The notes below the pieces were generated by a model. That model was given only the letters and a program-made list of their open reading frames with translations, searched no databases and had not been told where the DNA came from. This document shows positions 1 to 6,566 of a stretch of DNA of 7,032 bases, piece after piece. Each line of letters opens with the position of its first letter. The first letter of the stretch is position 1. The DNA comes from CAYPLH01 sp964411505. Its GTDB lineage: Bacteria; Bacillota; Clostridia; CAYPLH01; DUMO01. Made by a program: the position numbers and the translations under genes. The stretch is from positions 1 to 7,032 of the forward strand of contig CAYPLH010000107.1 of assembly GCA_964411505.1 (NCBI GenBank), given 5' to 3'.

Positions 1-1
1 T

Positions 2-451
2 TATTAATGGCTTTCCTTCATCTTTTGCAAACATTATTAGTTCTGAAAGATTTGCACAATAATATCTCCCATCCTTACTTACATAGTGTCTGAGATGCTC
101 TTTATTTATATACCTTGGATTTGGTATTGCTTTTCCCTTAGAATCTTTTATCTGCATTGGTGGTGGGTCCATTGTTGTTATACCTCTTCGTTTAAATTCC
201 TTTTCACCAAAATGACCCAAAATAGTCGGCTCATAAGGACATACTAAATATCTATAAACAAAAGAATCAAAGGTCATTACGTTAGTCAGTGCAGGAACCT
301 TTCCATATGCATCAATTAGCTCACGTTTTATATTACGTATATTCTCATTAGTATAAGCTAATATAAGATTCTTTTGTTTATCATTAATTGAATTGCAAAT
401 ATGATAGGTTTTACCTGATCCCGCCACAGCAAGTATTATTTGTTTAGCCAT
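2..451 (-). CDS. UvrD-like SF1 helicase, N-terminal part (runs off left edge)
   Basis: The frame opens with ATG at 451 and stays open for 150 codons to the window edge, so the gene is truncated here only by the window. The start is supported by AAAGGA at 461-466, nine bases upstream. The protein begins MAKQIILAVAGSGKT, with Walker A (motif I) at residues 8-15. A motif Ia-like stretch (YTNENIRNIKREL, 33-45) and TFDSF at 60-64, the counterpart of the TFHSF motif, follow. This order is typical of UvrD/Rep/PcrA helicases, which use ATP to move along DNA. Only seven residues precede motif I, so the Q-motif of classical PcrA/UvrD is absent. The gene overlaps the upstream OLD nuclease gene by 16 nt, implying coupled translation. 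An OLD nuclease followed by a UvrD-like helicase is the Gabija (GajA-GajB) or class 2 OLD layout. Helicase identity is fairly secure; GajB equivalence is inference, because motifs II-VI lie outside the window. Confidence 0.85.
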   Translation of the reverse strand, partial: MAKQIILAVAGSGKTYHICNSINDKQKNLILAYTNENIRNIKRELIDAYGKVPALTNVMTFDSFVYRYLVCPYEPTILGHFGEKEFKRRGITTMDPPPMQIKDSKGKAIPNPRYINKEHLRHYVSKDGRYYCANLSELIMFAKDEGKPLI

Positions 452-2016
452 TCTAATGCATCCTTTATGTATTTTGGTATTTCAAAATCATTTTCAGCAG
501 TTAACATCTTATAAGCAGTATCAACTTTATTGTTCAACATTTTTCCTAAAACCTGTCCGTAATCAACTCCATGAAAGAGATATTTAGCATTTTTTTGTAC
601 AGTTATCAATGAGTCTAATAGTTTTTTATTTGCACTGTAAAATGCTACCTCCCAAGTCCAATCATCAATATTATCTGCCATAAAAATATTGCACAAGGTA
701 TTTTCTTTATTAAATTTGTGCATATCATCAATTTTTTCTTTATCTTTGTCATTATCGGTTATGACAGCAATTTTCTTATCTGTATTTATAACAATATCTA
801 GATAATGTTTATAAGATATTCCATTACATGAAATAATAGTTACTTCATCATCTTCGATAGTCCTTTTAGTAAGTAGAGTATATATTTTAGGAAGCAACAA
901 ACACTCTGTTGCGCCTTCAACAAGTATAGCTTTTTTAGATAGCAATAACTGTAAAAAATTATTATTCTCTGCTTTGACAAAAAAATCCGCTACATCTTCT
1001 TTAACATCTTTTAAAGATTTAGAACATTCATCTGCTATCCATAAAACATTATTTAAATTTAATTGGCTAGCAATAAGATTATTGTGAGTTGCAATGATAA
1101 TTTGTGAGTCGGCTTTCTTATCTGATATTCCTTTTATCATTTTTCTTAAATTAGAGGTGCAAAGATGGTTTTCTGGTTCTTCAATTACAATAACATCCAA
1201 TTGACTCTTACTTCTATCTAAAGCTATTTGTGTCTTTATTAAACTCTCCATACCTTTTCCCATATTTTCTAAAGCAATTGAATCTTCATATACAGATAGA
1301 ATCGATTCAAGAACTACTTTTTTATCATTTATCCCAAAGCAACGCTTATCTCCGATATTTGGAAGATTTATATTAGAAAAAGCATCTTTTATTTCTTCTC
1401 TGAATATATTTTTTGCCATCATTTTTGTGCTATCATTATAACTAGTTGAAAATAGAGTACGATTATAATAATTAAATGAATTTTCCGAATCATTAGTTGA
1501 GGTATCAATATTTAAATAGTTTAAAGGTCTTTTGATTCTATTGTATGGCAAGCCAGCAAATGTTGTCCACTTGGTAGAATAATACTCGTATGGAATCTTT
1601 CCTTCGTTAATGTTACTATCCAGTCCTACACCTAATTCCTCATCAAACTTGCATTCAAAAGAAATACCAAATAGAGGTTTTTTAAAAATATTATTTTCTC
1701 CATAAAAATATTCCGAATCTTTCTCTTGATAATTTAACTCTAATTCAACTTCAATGTATATTTGTGGTAGATTTTCGACACAAGGCTCATTGTGAAAATT
1801 TTCCATGTTTTGAATATTAAATAATTCAATTAAAACTGCTTTATCCATATTCCTATATTGTTGATTAAAAACAACCTTTATTGCTTCTAATATAGTGCTT
1901 TTTCCAACTTCATTTTCTCCTACCAAAATATTCATATGTGGGTTAAACTCAATAGTTATCTCAGTAAATTTTTTATAGCCTCTTATATACAACCTTCTAA
2001 TAAAATTGTTTTCCAT
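436..2016 (-). CDS. OLD-family ATP-dependent endonuclease (ABC ATPase + TOPRIM), GajA-like
   Basis: The 526-residue protein has the two-part build of OLD (overcoming lysogenization defect) nucleases. The N-terminal ABC-type ATPase shows Walker A GENEVGKST (33-41), a signature-like GKGMES (253-258), Walker B VIVIEEPENH (275-284) and an H-loop THNN with His311. The C-terminal TOPRIM domain starts near 362 with ILVEGATE (acidic Glu367 and Glu371), then DNDKD (421-425) and DWTWE ending in Glu456, which sits where OLD proteins carry a conserved metal-binding Glu. All metal-site positions look intact. In characterised relatives the ATPase controls a metal-dependent DNA nicking or cutting activity. 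ATG at 2016 follows AAGGAG by eight bases. The gene is 36 nt after res and overlaps a UvrD-like helicase gene by 16 nt, as in Gabija and other class 2 OLD pairs. It is somewhat shorter than the roughly 580-residue GajA prototype. Family is confident; the exact defence system is inferred from context. Confidence 0.9.
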   Translation of the reverse strand: MENNFIRRLYIRGYKKFTEITIEFNPHMNILVGENEVGKSTILEAIKVVFNQQYRNMDKAVLIELFNIQNMENFHNEPCVENLPQIYIEVELELNYQEKDSEYFYGENNIFKKPLFGISFECKFDEELGVGLDSNINEGKIPYEYYSTKWTTFAGLPYNRIKRPLNYLNIDTSTNDSENSFNYYNRTLFSTSYNDSTKMMAKNIFREEIKDAFSNINLPNIGDKRCFGINDKKVVLESILSVYEDSIALENMGKGMESLIKTQIALDRSKSQLDVIVIEEPENHLCTSNLRKMIKGISDKKADSQIIIATHNNLIASQLNLNNVLWIADECSKSLKDVKEDVADFFVKAENNNFLQLLLSKKAILVEGATECLLLPKIYTLLTKRTIEDDEVTIISCNGISYKHYLDIVINTDKKIAVITDNDKDKEKIDDMHKFNKENTLCNIFMADNIDDWTWEVAFYSANKKLLDSLITVQKNAKYLFHGVDYGQVLGKMLNNKVDTAYKMLTAENDFEIPKYIKDALEWLNK

Positions 2017-2024
2017 ACGCTAAG

Positions 2025-2030
2025 CTCCTT
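2025..2030 (-). promoter_or_regulatory. Ribosome binding site of the OLD nuclease gene
   Basis: The minus strand reads AAGGAG here, eight bases before ATG at 2016. It fixes the start of the OLD gene and is a near-perfect Shine-Dalgarno sequence. It lies in the only true gap (36 nt) of the gene cluster, so this gene can be translated independently of res. The same gap holds a 12-bp AT-only palindrome at 2034-2045. Confidence 0.85.
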
Positions 2031-2052
2031 CCATTATATATATAACCTAAGG

Positions 2053-4263
2053 CTAAAAAATATCCTTCAAAGCAACCCAACTATCACTAGACATATCAAT
2101 ATTAAATTCTGTGTTATTAATATATAGGTGATTATCTAAATCTCTAACAAATCCCCATTGTAAATTCTTTTCTGCAGCATATCTTTTAAATGCGTTGAAT
2201 TTATTACCAATCTGCCTATCAATGTTTTTATCTTGGCCTTTGCTTTCTCCTCCTTTAGTTTCAATTATCCAAACTGTGTTATCTTTTTTCTTTAAGATAT
2301 AATCCGGATAAAATAGCCATTGCTTATAAAAAGCATCAGTATAAACAATTGAAAAATATTGTTGTCCAGTATCACCATTTTTATAAACCCAATCTATATC
2401 ATTGCTTTTTTCACAATATTGTTCAAATAATTGTTCTGAATTACTACGAACTTTACTCGTTGCAAAGCCGGATGTGTATTCTTCATAAGCATTAGATAAA
2501 TATTCAATTTCACTTTTAACTAAAGGATCATACCTAAAAAAGTCTTGCTCCGGAATGGTAAACTGTGACTTTTTTGGATTAATTGATATACTTTGCTGAA
2601 TACTCATTTTAGAAGTTACTTCACGGAACTCCTCTTTTAATAAATGCTCATTATTGACAACAAAAGCATAAAATTCGGCTGTATCTAACACAAGTAATTT
2701 TCTATAGCGTATACCGCCTTTTCTAAATAATCTTTCTAAAATAGTTTTAACCTTCGCTGTTTTCATTCCTATCGCTGATTTTATAGCATCTATGGAATGC
2801 AACAATTCAATTCCATGTTTATGTGTATTAACCTTTTTACGTGTAGTAAAATAATTTTTGCTTTTCATCACAGCAGAACTTCGAATAAACTCTCCATGTA
2901 AAGCCTTGCCTAATATTTCATCTCCAAATGTATAGCCTTTATCCGCTAGTAACATTTTATTCTTTTCTTTATTGCTATCTAACTTATATTTTTCAACGAG
3001 AAAGTCATATGTTTTATTTAGCACCTCACGTTCTCCAAGACCATCAAAATCTAAATCTCTCATTTCTTTTTCTAAGCTGAAAGTCTTGCATTTATCTTTT
3101 ACAAATAAACGCCTAACTTCATAGGCTTTATCTATATCTGTTAAAAGGCCTTCTTTATATTTTTCATCAAAGGTATATACATAACAATAATCTAATAATT
3201 CTTCTTCATAATGTTCAGCTTCTGGCATTCTCCTAATACGGCCAATAGTCTGAATTTCAAATGTTTCGCTCATACCTTCCCTTAGCTTTACAAGAATTTT
3301 CGCCCTTGGGCAATCCCAGCCTGTGCTTATGGCTTGTTTCATCAAAAGGAATATAGGAGTAGAATTATTATCTGTTAAATTATCCGGCAAGTCTTTTTTA
3401 TCTCCAGACATCCATTTACTAACCATGCCATTGTCATAGGTGTATCCCATATCCTCAAGTTTTTTCTCTACAGCAATAATGGTATCTGGTCTAGCATTAG
3501 GAAATTGAATTAAAACAAGTGGTCGTATTTTTTTGTCCATATCAGCATATTTTTTTGCTATTGCCTTTCGCTTTTCATCTGCTAAATCTAAAAGATAGTC
3601 ATAGTCATTAGTTATTTCAATATTATCTATAATCCCTTCATTTACATAAATAGCTTTTGTTATAAGGCCTGCATTTATAACATCTAGTTCATCAATTTCA
3701 TAGAATTCGTGAAGGTTATTTTTAGCTGTGGTAGCAGATACACGAATAATATGTCTAGCTGAAAATGCATCTATAATAGTTTTTGCATTACTGGTATTGT
3801 GAGAATGTTCTTCGTCAATAATTATCATAAACTCTATGCCATTTCTATGGGCTTCAGCAATTCTATCAAAAAGATTTTTCCTTTCGCTATCTCTTATGGC
3901 AGTATTGTCTTTCTTTGTGACCAGCTCCCAATTAATAAAAGTTGTGGACTCTTCTTCAAAACCATTCAATAACGCATCGAACAGATTTCCGGTCTTTCGC
4001 CATGGAGTAAACTTCTCCATTTTTGCTTTACTCTGTTCTTCTAAATCACCTTTCCCTGGACATAACCAAATAAAAGCTGTATTACTATTTACTTTACCTA
4101 AATATTCATCAATGTAATCAATTAAAATAATAGTTTTACCAGAGCCAGTAGGAGATTTAATAGTTATAACCTCTTTACTGTCATGTCTAGTAGTAGTTTT
4201 TAAAAGAAATTTTACTGCTTTTTCTTGAAATTCAAATAATCCTTTAGGCAATCCTACTACCAT
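2053..4263 (-). CDS. res: Type III restriction enzyme, Res subunit (SF2 helicase + PD-ExK nuclease)
   Basis: This 736-residue protein is the cutting subunit of a type III R-M system. With Mod it hydrolyses ATP, communicates along DNA between unmethylated sites and makes the break. The SF2 helicase core shows a Q-motif-like Gln13, Walker A SPTGSGKT (37-44), a DEAD-like box DEEH (150-153), motif III SATT (176-179), and motif VI QTIGRIRR (338-345). A C-terminal nuclease follows: PDYIL (Asp654) and IIETKGG (Glu668, Lys670) form a PD-ExK active site with normal spacing. The start at 4263 overlaps the mod stop by 7 nt, the usual coupling of mod and res, and has purine-rich ribosome binding sites upstream. 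It is much shorter than EcoP15I Res (970 residues), mainly because the helicase motifs are closer together, yet no key motif is missing. Substrate site unknown. It could alternatively be described only as a DEAD/DEAH helicase-nuclease, but the partner gene settles the type III call. Confidence 0.92.
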   Translation of the reverse strand: MVVGLPKGLFEFQEKAVKFLLKTTTRHDSKEVITIKSPTGSGKTIILIDYIDEYLGKVNSNTAFIWLCPGKGDLEEQSKAKMEKFTPWRKTGNLFDALLNGFEEESTTFINWELVTKKDNTAIRDSERKNLFDRIAEAHRNGIEFMIIIDEEHSHNTSNAKTIIDAFSARHIIRVSATTAKNNLHEFYEIDELDVINAGLITKAIYVNEGIIDNIEITNDYDYLLDLADEKRKAIAKKYADMDKKIRPLVLIQFPNARPDTIIAVEKKLEDMGYTYDNGMVSKWMSGDKKDLPDNLTDNNSTPIFLLMKQAISTGWDCPRAKILVKLREGMSETFEIQTIGRIRRMPEAEHYEEELLDYCYVYTFDEKYKEGLLTDIDKAYEVRRLFVKDKCKTFSLEKEMRDLDFDGLGEREVLNKTYDFLVEKYKLDSNKEKNKMLLADKGYTFGDEILGKALHGEFIRSSAVMKSKNYFTTRKKVNTHKHGIELLHSIDAIKSAIGMKTAKVKTILERLFRKGGIRYRKLLVLDTAEFYAFVVNNEHLLKEEFREVTSKMSIQQSISINPKKSQFTIPEQDFFRYDPLVKSEIEYLSNAYEEYTSGFATSKVRSNSEQLFEQYCEKSNDIDWVYKNGDTGQQYFSIVYTDAFYKQWLFYPDYILKKKDNTVWIIETKGGESKGQDKNIDRQIGNKFNAFKRYAAEKNLQWGFVRDLDNHLYINNTEFNIDMSSDSWVALKDIF

Positions 4264-6173
4264 ATTTCTCCCGCCTCCCTTAATTCACTTTCAAAATAAT
4301 AATCTGGAATAGTATTAATTTCCACATTATTAAATAATTTGTTTTGACATGTAGTTAAAAGCACATTTTTTGATATGTACAACGCCTTACAATCATGATA
4401 TTTATCCCATTCATTTTCCATCCTGTCTGCGTCTTCATCAGTTAATATAATATGATATTTATCATTATCAATGCTTATACCATGTTCTAACTGAACCATC
4501 TCCATAATATGGTAGAGCAAACTATCAGAGATTACTTGCTCATCATCTTTTTGAATCTTAGGGATAAAGTCCGTTTTGTAGTATTTCAAGTTAGCTGGAA
4601 TACCTTTAAATTTTTTAAAGGTTTTTATTCCATACACATATACATAGCCACCATTAATCTCAGTAGCAAACCTGCTGTAGGTTTCTTTGTTTTCTGTTTT
4701 TGCTATTTCTATTTCATCAGCTATTGATGTATCCTTAAAATCTCTAATCCTGATTTTTCTTTCTAGTAAGACTTCACGTTCATTTTTATCAAAAATATAT
4801 GTCTTTATTAGATCTTTGCACCTCTTATAAGTAATTTCTTCGCATATATTATTCTGATTATTTGTACAAAGTATAAACTTTCTATTCCCACCATCCTGTA
4901 TATTGAGTTCTAATACTGCTTGAGCCGTTGTTCCACTTCCTGCAAAAAAGTCTAGCACAATAGCATCTTTATTATAGTGATTTTTAATAAGCCTCTTTAT
5001 CAAATCTACAGGTTTTGAGTAATCAAACTTATCTTTTAAACCAAAGATTGCCAAGTCTTTTTTTGCATTATCATTAGAATATATATTTTCAACAAGCCCT
5101 ATTGAACTTAAAGGTTTAGTTCGTTTAATATATTTAATATAATATTCTCCATTATCATTTTTATCAATTTTAGCATTTAAATATGTTTTAGTATAAATTC
5201 TAGCTGTACCATCTTTTTTTCTATTAATAACTATAAAATCATTTTCATAGCCAAATTTAAAAAGTTTTGGTTTCCATCTCCATGCCCAATCTGCCCTTTT
5301 ATGATTACCTTTTTGCCTTTCCTTCCAAGCCTCCTTGTTAGAACCAGGATAAAAGGTTTCGCCTTCTATCGTTAAAGGATAATCTAGGCTTAAACTGTAT
5401 GAAAGACTGTCGTAATCTAGAGTTTGATTTAATTTATATTTTCCACGTTGTTCTACCCACTGATCCTCATGTGTAAATGCTGGGTCTATATGCTCTTCCA
5501 TAATAAATATATCTTTATCATGTTTGGTATAGACTAATATATAATCATGATTTTTAGAAAAGGAACCAGTTGTTTTTCCGCTCTTTTTAGTTATACGTGG
5601 TAGATTAATAATAAAATTAGACTCAGAAAATATTTCATCCATTAAGTTTTTAAGAACTGCCTGTTCATTATCATCTATAGATACAAAAATTAAACCCTCT
5701 TTAGATAAAAGATGATATGCTATTCTAAGTCTTTTTTCCATAAAAGATAACCATTTAGAATGTCTAAAAGTATCATCTTCACCTACATAATCATCATTAT
5801 AAACAAAATCTTTTTTCCCAGTGTTATAAGGAGGGTCTATATAAATGACATCAATCCTTCCCTTATGTGTTTTTTCAAGCAACTTTAAACTATGTAGATT
5901 ATCTCCTTCTAAAAGAAAATTAAAGTTAGGATTGTTTTTATCTCCTATAATTTCTTTATCTTTAACCTCTGTAAATACAGGTACATGAGTTTTCATTTGT
6001 ATATCTACATTCTCCTCATGTTCCTCCCATATCAGACCATACTTTTTAGATACAATTTCACTTTCAATCTCATAAATAGCTTTTAATGCCTCATCATTAT
6101 CTTTATGCTCATCTTTGATAGAGTTAAGAAACTCAAGCATCTTAAACCTTTTTTCTTGTGATAAATTAGCCAT
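4257..6173 (-). CDS. mod: Type III DNA methyltransferase, Mod subunit (beta-class, adenine-N6)
   Basis: The 638-residue protein matches the usual length of type III Mod (EcoP15I Mod is 644). It transfers a methyl group from S-adenosylmethionine to an adenine in an asymmetric site, and it supplies DNA recognition for Res. A helical N-terminal region carries the type III-like block KYGLIWEEHEENVD (44-57). The catalytic motif IYIDPPYNTG (110-119, DPPY at 113-116) comes before the SAM-binding motif LDFFAGSGTT (407-416), the beta-class order. The roughly 200-350 stretch between them should hold the target recognition domain. A C-terminal domain (about 480-638) follows. ATG at 6173 shares one base with the stop of the HTH gene (TAATG), with GGGGG seven bases upstream. 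No long simple repeat is present inside the gene, so the repeat-driven phase variation seen in some pathogens' mod genes is not evident. The modified sequence cannot be read from the protein by eye. Confidence 0.95.
   Translation of the reverse strand: MANLSQEKRFKMLEFLNSIKDEHKDNDEALKAIYEIESEIVSKKYGLIWEEHEENVDIQMKTHVPVFTEVKDKEIIGDKNNPNFNFLLEGDNLHSLKLLEKTHKGRIDVIYIDPPYNTGKKDFVYNDDYVGEDDTFRHSKWLSFMEKRLRIAYHLLSKEGLIFVSIDDNEQAVLKNLMDEIFSESNFIINLPRITKKSGKTTGSFSKNHDYILVYTKHDKDIFIMEEHIDPAFTHEDQWVEQRGKYKLNQTLDYDSLSYSLSLDYPLTIEGETFYPGSNKEAWKERQKGNHKRADWAWRWKPKLFKFGYENDFIVINRKKDGTARIYTKTYLNAKIDKNDNGEYYIKYIKRTKPLSSIGLVENIYSNDNAKKDLAIFGLKDKFDYSKPVDLIKRLIKNHYNKDAIVLDFFAGSGTTAQAVLELNIQDGGNRKFILCTNNQNNICEEITYKRCKDLIKTYIFDKNEREVLLERKIRIRDFKDTSIADEIEIAKTENKETYSRFATEINGGYVYVYGIKTFKKFKGIPANLKYYKTDFIPKIQKDDEQVISDSLLYHIMEMVQLEHGISIDNDKYHIILTDEDADRMENEWDKYHDCKALYISKNVLLTTCQNKLFNNVEINTIPDYYFESELREAGEIW
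4268..4280 (-). promoter_or_regulatory. Double ribosome binding site of res, inside the end of mod
   Basis: On the minus strand AGGGAGG (4274-4280, ten bases before ATG) is followed by GGGAG (4268-4272, four bases before ATG). The first has the better spacing. Both lie within the last codons of mod, so res translation can restart directly as ribosomes finish mod. This favours matched production of the two subunits. Confidence 0.75.
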
Positions 6174-6406
6174 TAAACATCCCCCAATTTCTTGCTCTTA
6201 CCTTCATCTGAAACGAATTCTAAAATATCATCTACACCACAATTAAGGATATTACAGATACTTTCTATGGTTTGCAATTTAACATATTCATTTCTTTTTA
6301 GACGAGTAATTATATTAGCGGAAAATCCAGCTTGTTTTTGCAAATCAGCATTAGACATTTCTTTTTCTATTAACAAGTGAAATAATTTTTTATAACTTAC
6401 TGCCAT
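6173..6406 (-). CDS. Small Cro/CI-type HTH transcriptional regulator (XRE superfamily)
   Basis: This 77-residue protein is nearly all one HTH domain. Helices 2 and 3 correspond to about 18-37 (SNADLQKQAGFSANIITRLK), and the closing segment TIESICNILNCGVDDILEFV (46-65) is characteristic of short YozG/HTH_26-like regulators common in Firmicutes. It should bind an inverted repeat as a dimer. ATG at 6406 has AGGAGAG (6415-6421) upstream. It is the first gene of the cluster and its stop overlaps the mod start by one base. Its own promoter contains inverted repeats, so autoregulation of the whole unit is likely. This parallels the C (controller) proteins of type II R-M systems, though it is not a clear member of that group. 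Because mod and res are in the same transcript, simple repression is easier to picture than timed activation of res. That role is inference. Confidence 0.88.
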   Translation of the reverse strand: MAVSYKKLFHLLIEKEMSNADLQKQAGFSANIITRLKRNEYVKLQTIESICNILNCGVDDILEFVSDEGKSKKLGDV

Positions 6407-6414
6407 GCATTAAT

Positions 6415-6421
6415 CTCTCCT
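6415..6421 (-). promoter_or_regulatory. Ribosome binding site of the HTH regulator gene
   Basis: The minus strand reads AGGAGAG, with the GGAG core ten bases before ATG at 6406. It supports that start over other possible starts and gives the first gene of the transcript a strong initiation site. Confidence 0.75.
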
Positions 6422-6426
6422 AAATT

Positions 6427-6443
6427 ACAAATAAACAATTTGT
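6427..6443. promoter_or_regulatory. Candidate operator: perfect 6-5-6 inverted repeat at the transcription start
   Basis: ACAAAT (6427-6432) and ATTTGT (6438-6443) are exact reverse complements separated by five bases. The repeat begins four bases downstream of the -10 box and covers the expected transcription start near 6440. Binding there by the HTH protein encoded just downstream would block the promoter. The arms are AT-rich, so some chance of coincidence remains, but size, symmetry and position suit a Cro/CI-type dimer site. Confidence 0.5.
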
Positions 6444-6446
6444 CTT

Positions 6447-6475
6447 ATTATATCACTCTATCGTGAATAATTCAA
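6447..6475 (-). promoter_or_regulatory. Sigma-A-type promoter of the regulator-R-M-OLD-helicase unit
   Basis: On the minus strand the -35 box is TTGAAT (6470-6475) and the -10 box is the consensus TATAAT (6447-6452), with exactly 17 bp between. TGA directly before the -10 (6453-6455) makes it an extended -10 promoter. The start point should fall about seven bases further on, giving a 5' leader of roughly 35 nt that includes the ribosome binding site of the HTH gene. The spacer contains a second small inverted repeat, TCAC-N6-GTGA (6453-6466). This is the only strong promoter seen for the five genes downstream. Confidence 0.75.
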
Positions 6476-6566
6476 TCTTTAAGCTTTAAAAATTTTGTTA
6501 TAAATATTAATTGGCAAACAAATGCATGTGAAATAATAAAAATAATAATCTTTAACTCTTATCTAT

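Noticed and set aside
2033..2061. Possible internal promoter (TATAAT at 2033-2038) in the res-OLD gap
   Set aside because: No -35-like hexamer lies 16-18 bp upstream, and the start point would fall in the Shine-Dalgarno sequence of the OLD gene. The motif is part of the AT-only palindrome TTATATATATAA (2034-2045).
1936..2127. Plus-strand open frame of 63 codons
   Set aside because: It overlaps the start of the OLD gene and the end of res on the other strand, has no ribosome binding site worth noting and resembles no family; it is an antisense shadow.
3836..4117. Plus-strand open frame of 93 codons
   Set aside because: It lies wholly inside res on the opposite strand. Its hydrophobic, Ser/Phe/Leu-rich translation is what antisense reading of an AT-rich gene gives.
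4509..4727. Plus-strand open frame of 72 codons
   Set aside because: It is antisense to the C-terminal part of mod. Its apparent membrane-like character comes from Phe-rich reverse reading of Lys/Glu codons.
5210..5221. Run of seven T (A7 in the coding strand) in mod, considered as a phase-variation tract
   Set aside because: The run encodes ordinary Lys codons in an intact frame and is too short for the repeat-driven switching known in phase-variable mod genes.
6192..6380. Plus-strand open frame of 62 codons
   Set aside because: It is fully antisense to the small HTH gene, which has clear family features and a good ribosome binding site.
6474..6555. Direct repeat AATCTTTAA at 6474-6482 and 6547-6555, considered as an attachment-site duplication
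   Set aside because: Nine AT-rich bases repeated within about 150 bp of AT-rich DNA can easily occur by chance, and the match does not extend on either side.
6476..6566. Terminator for the recombinase gene
   Set aside because: The stretch is AT-rich with T runs, but no GC-containing stem-loop followed by a T tract was found.
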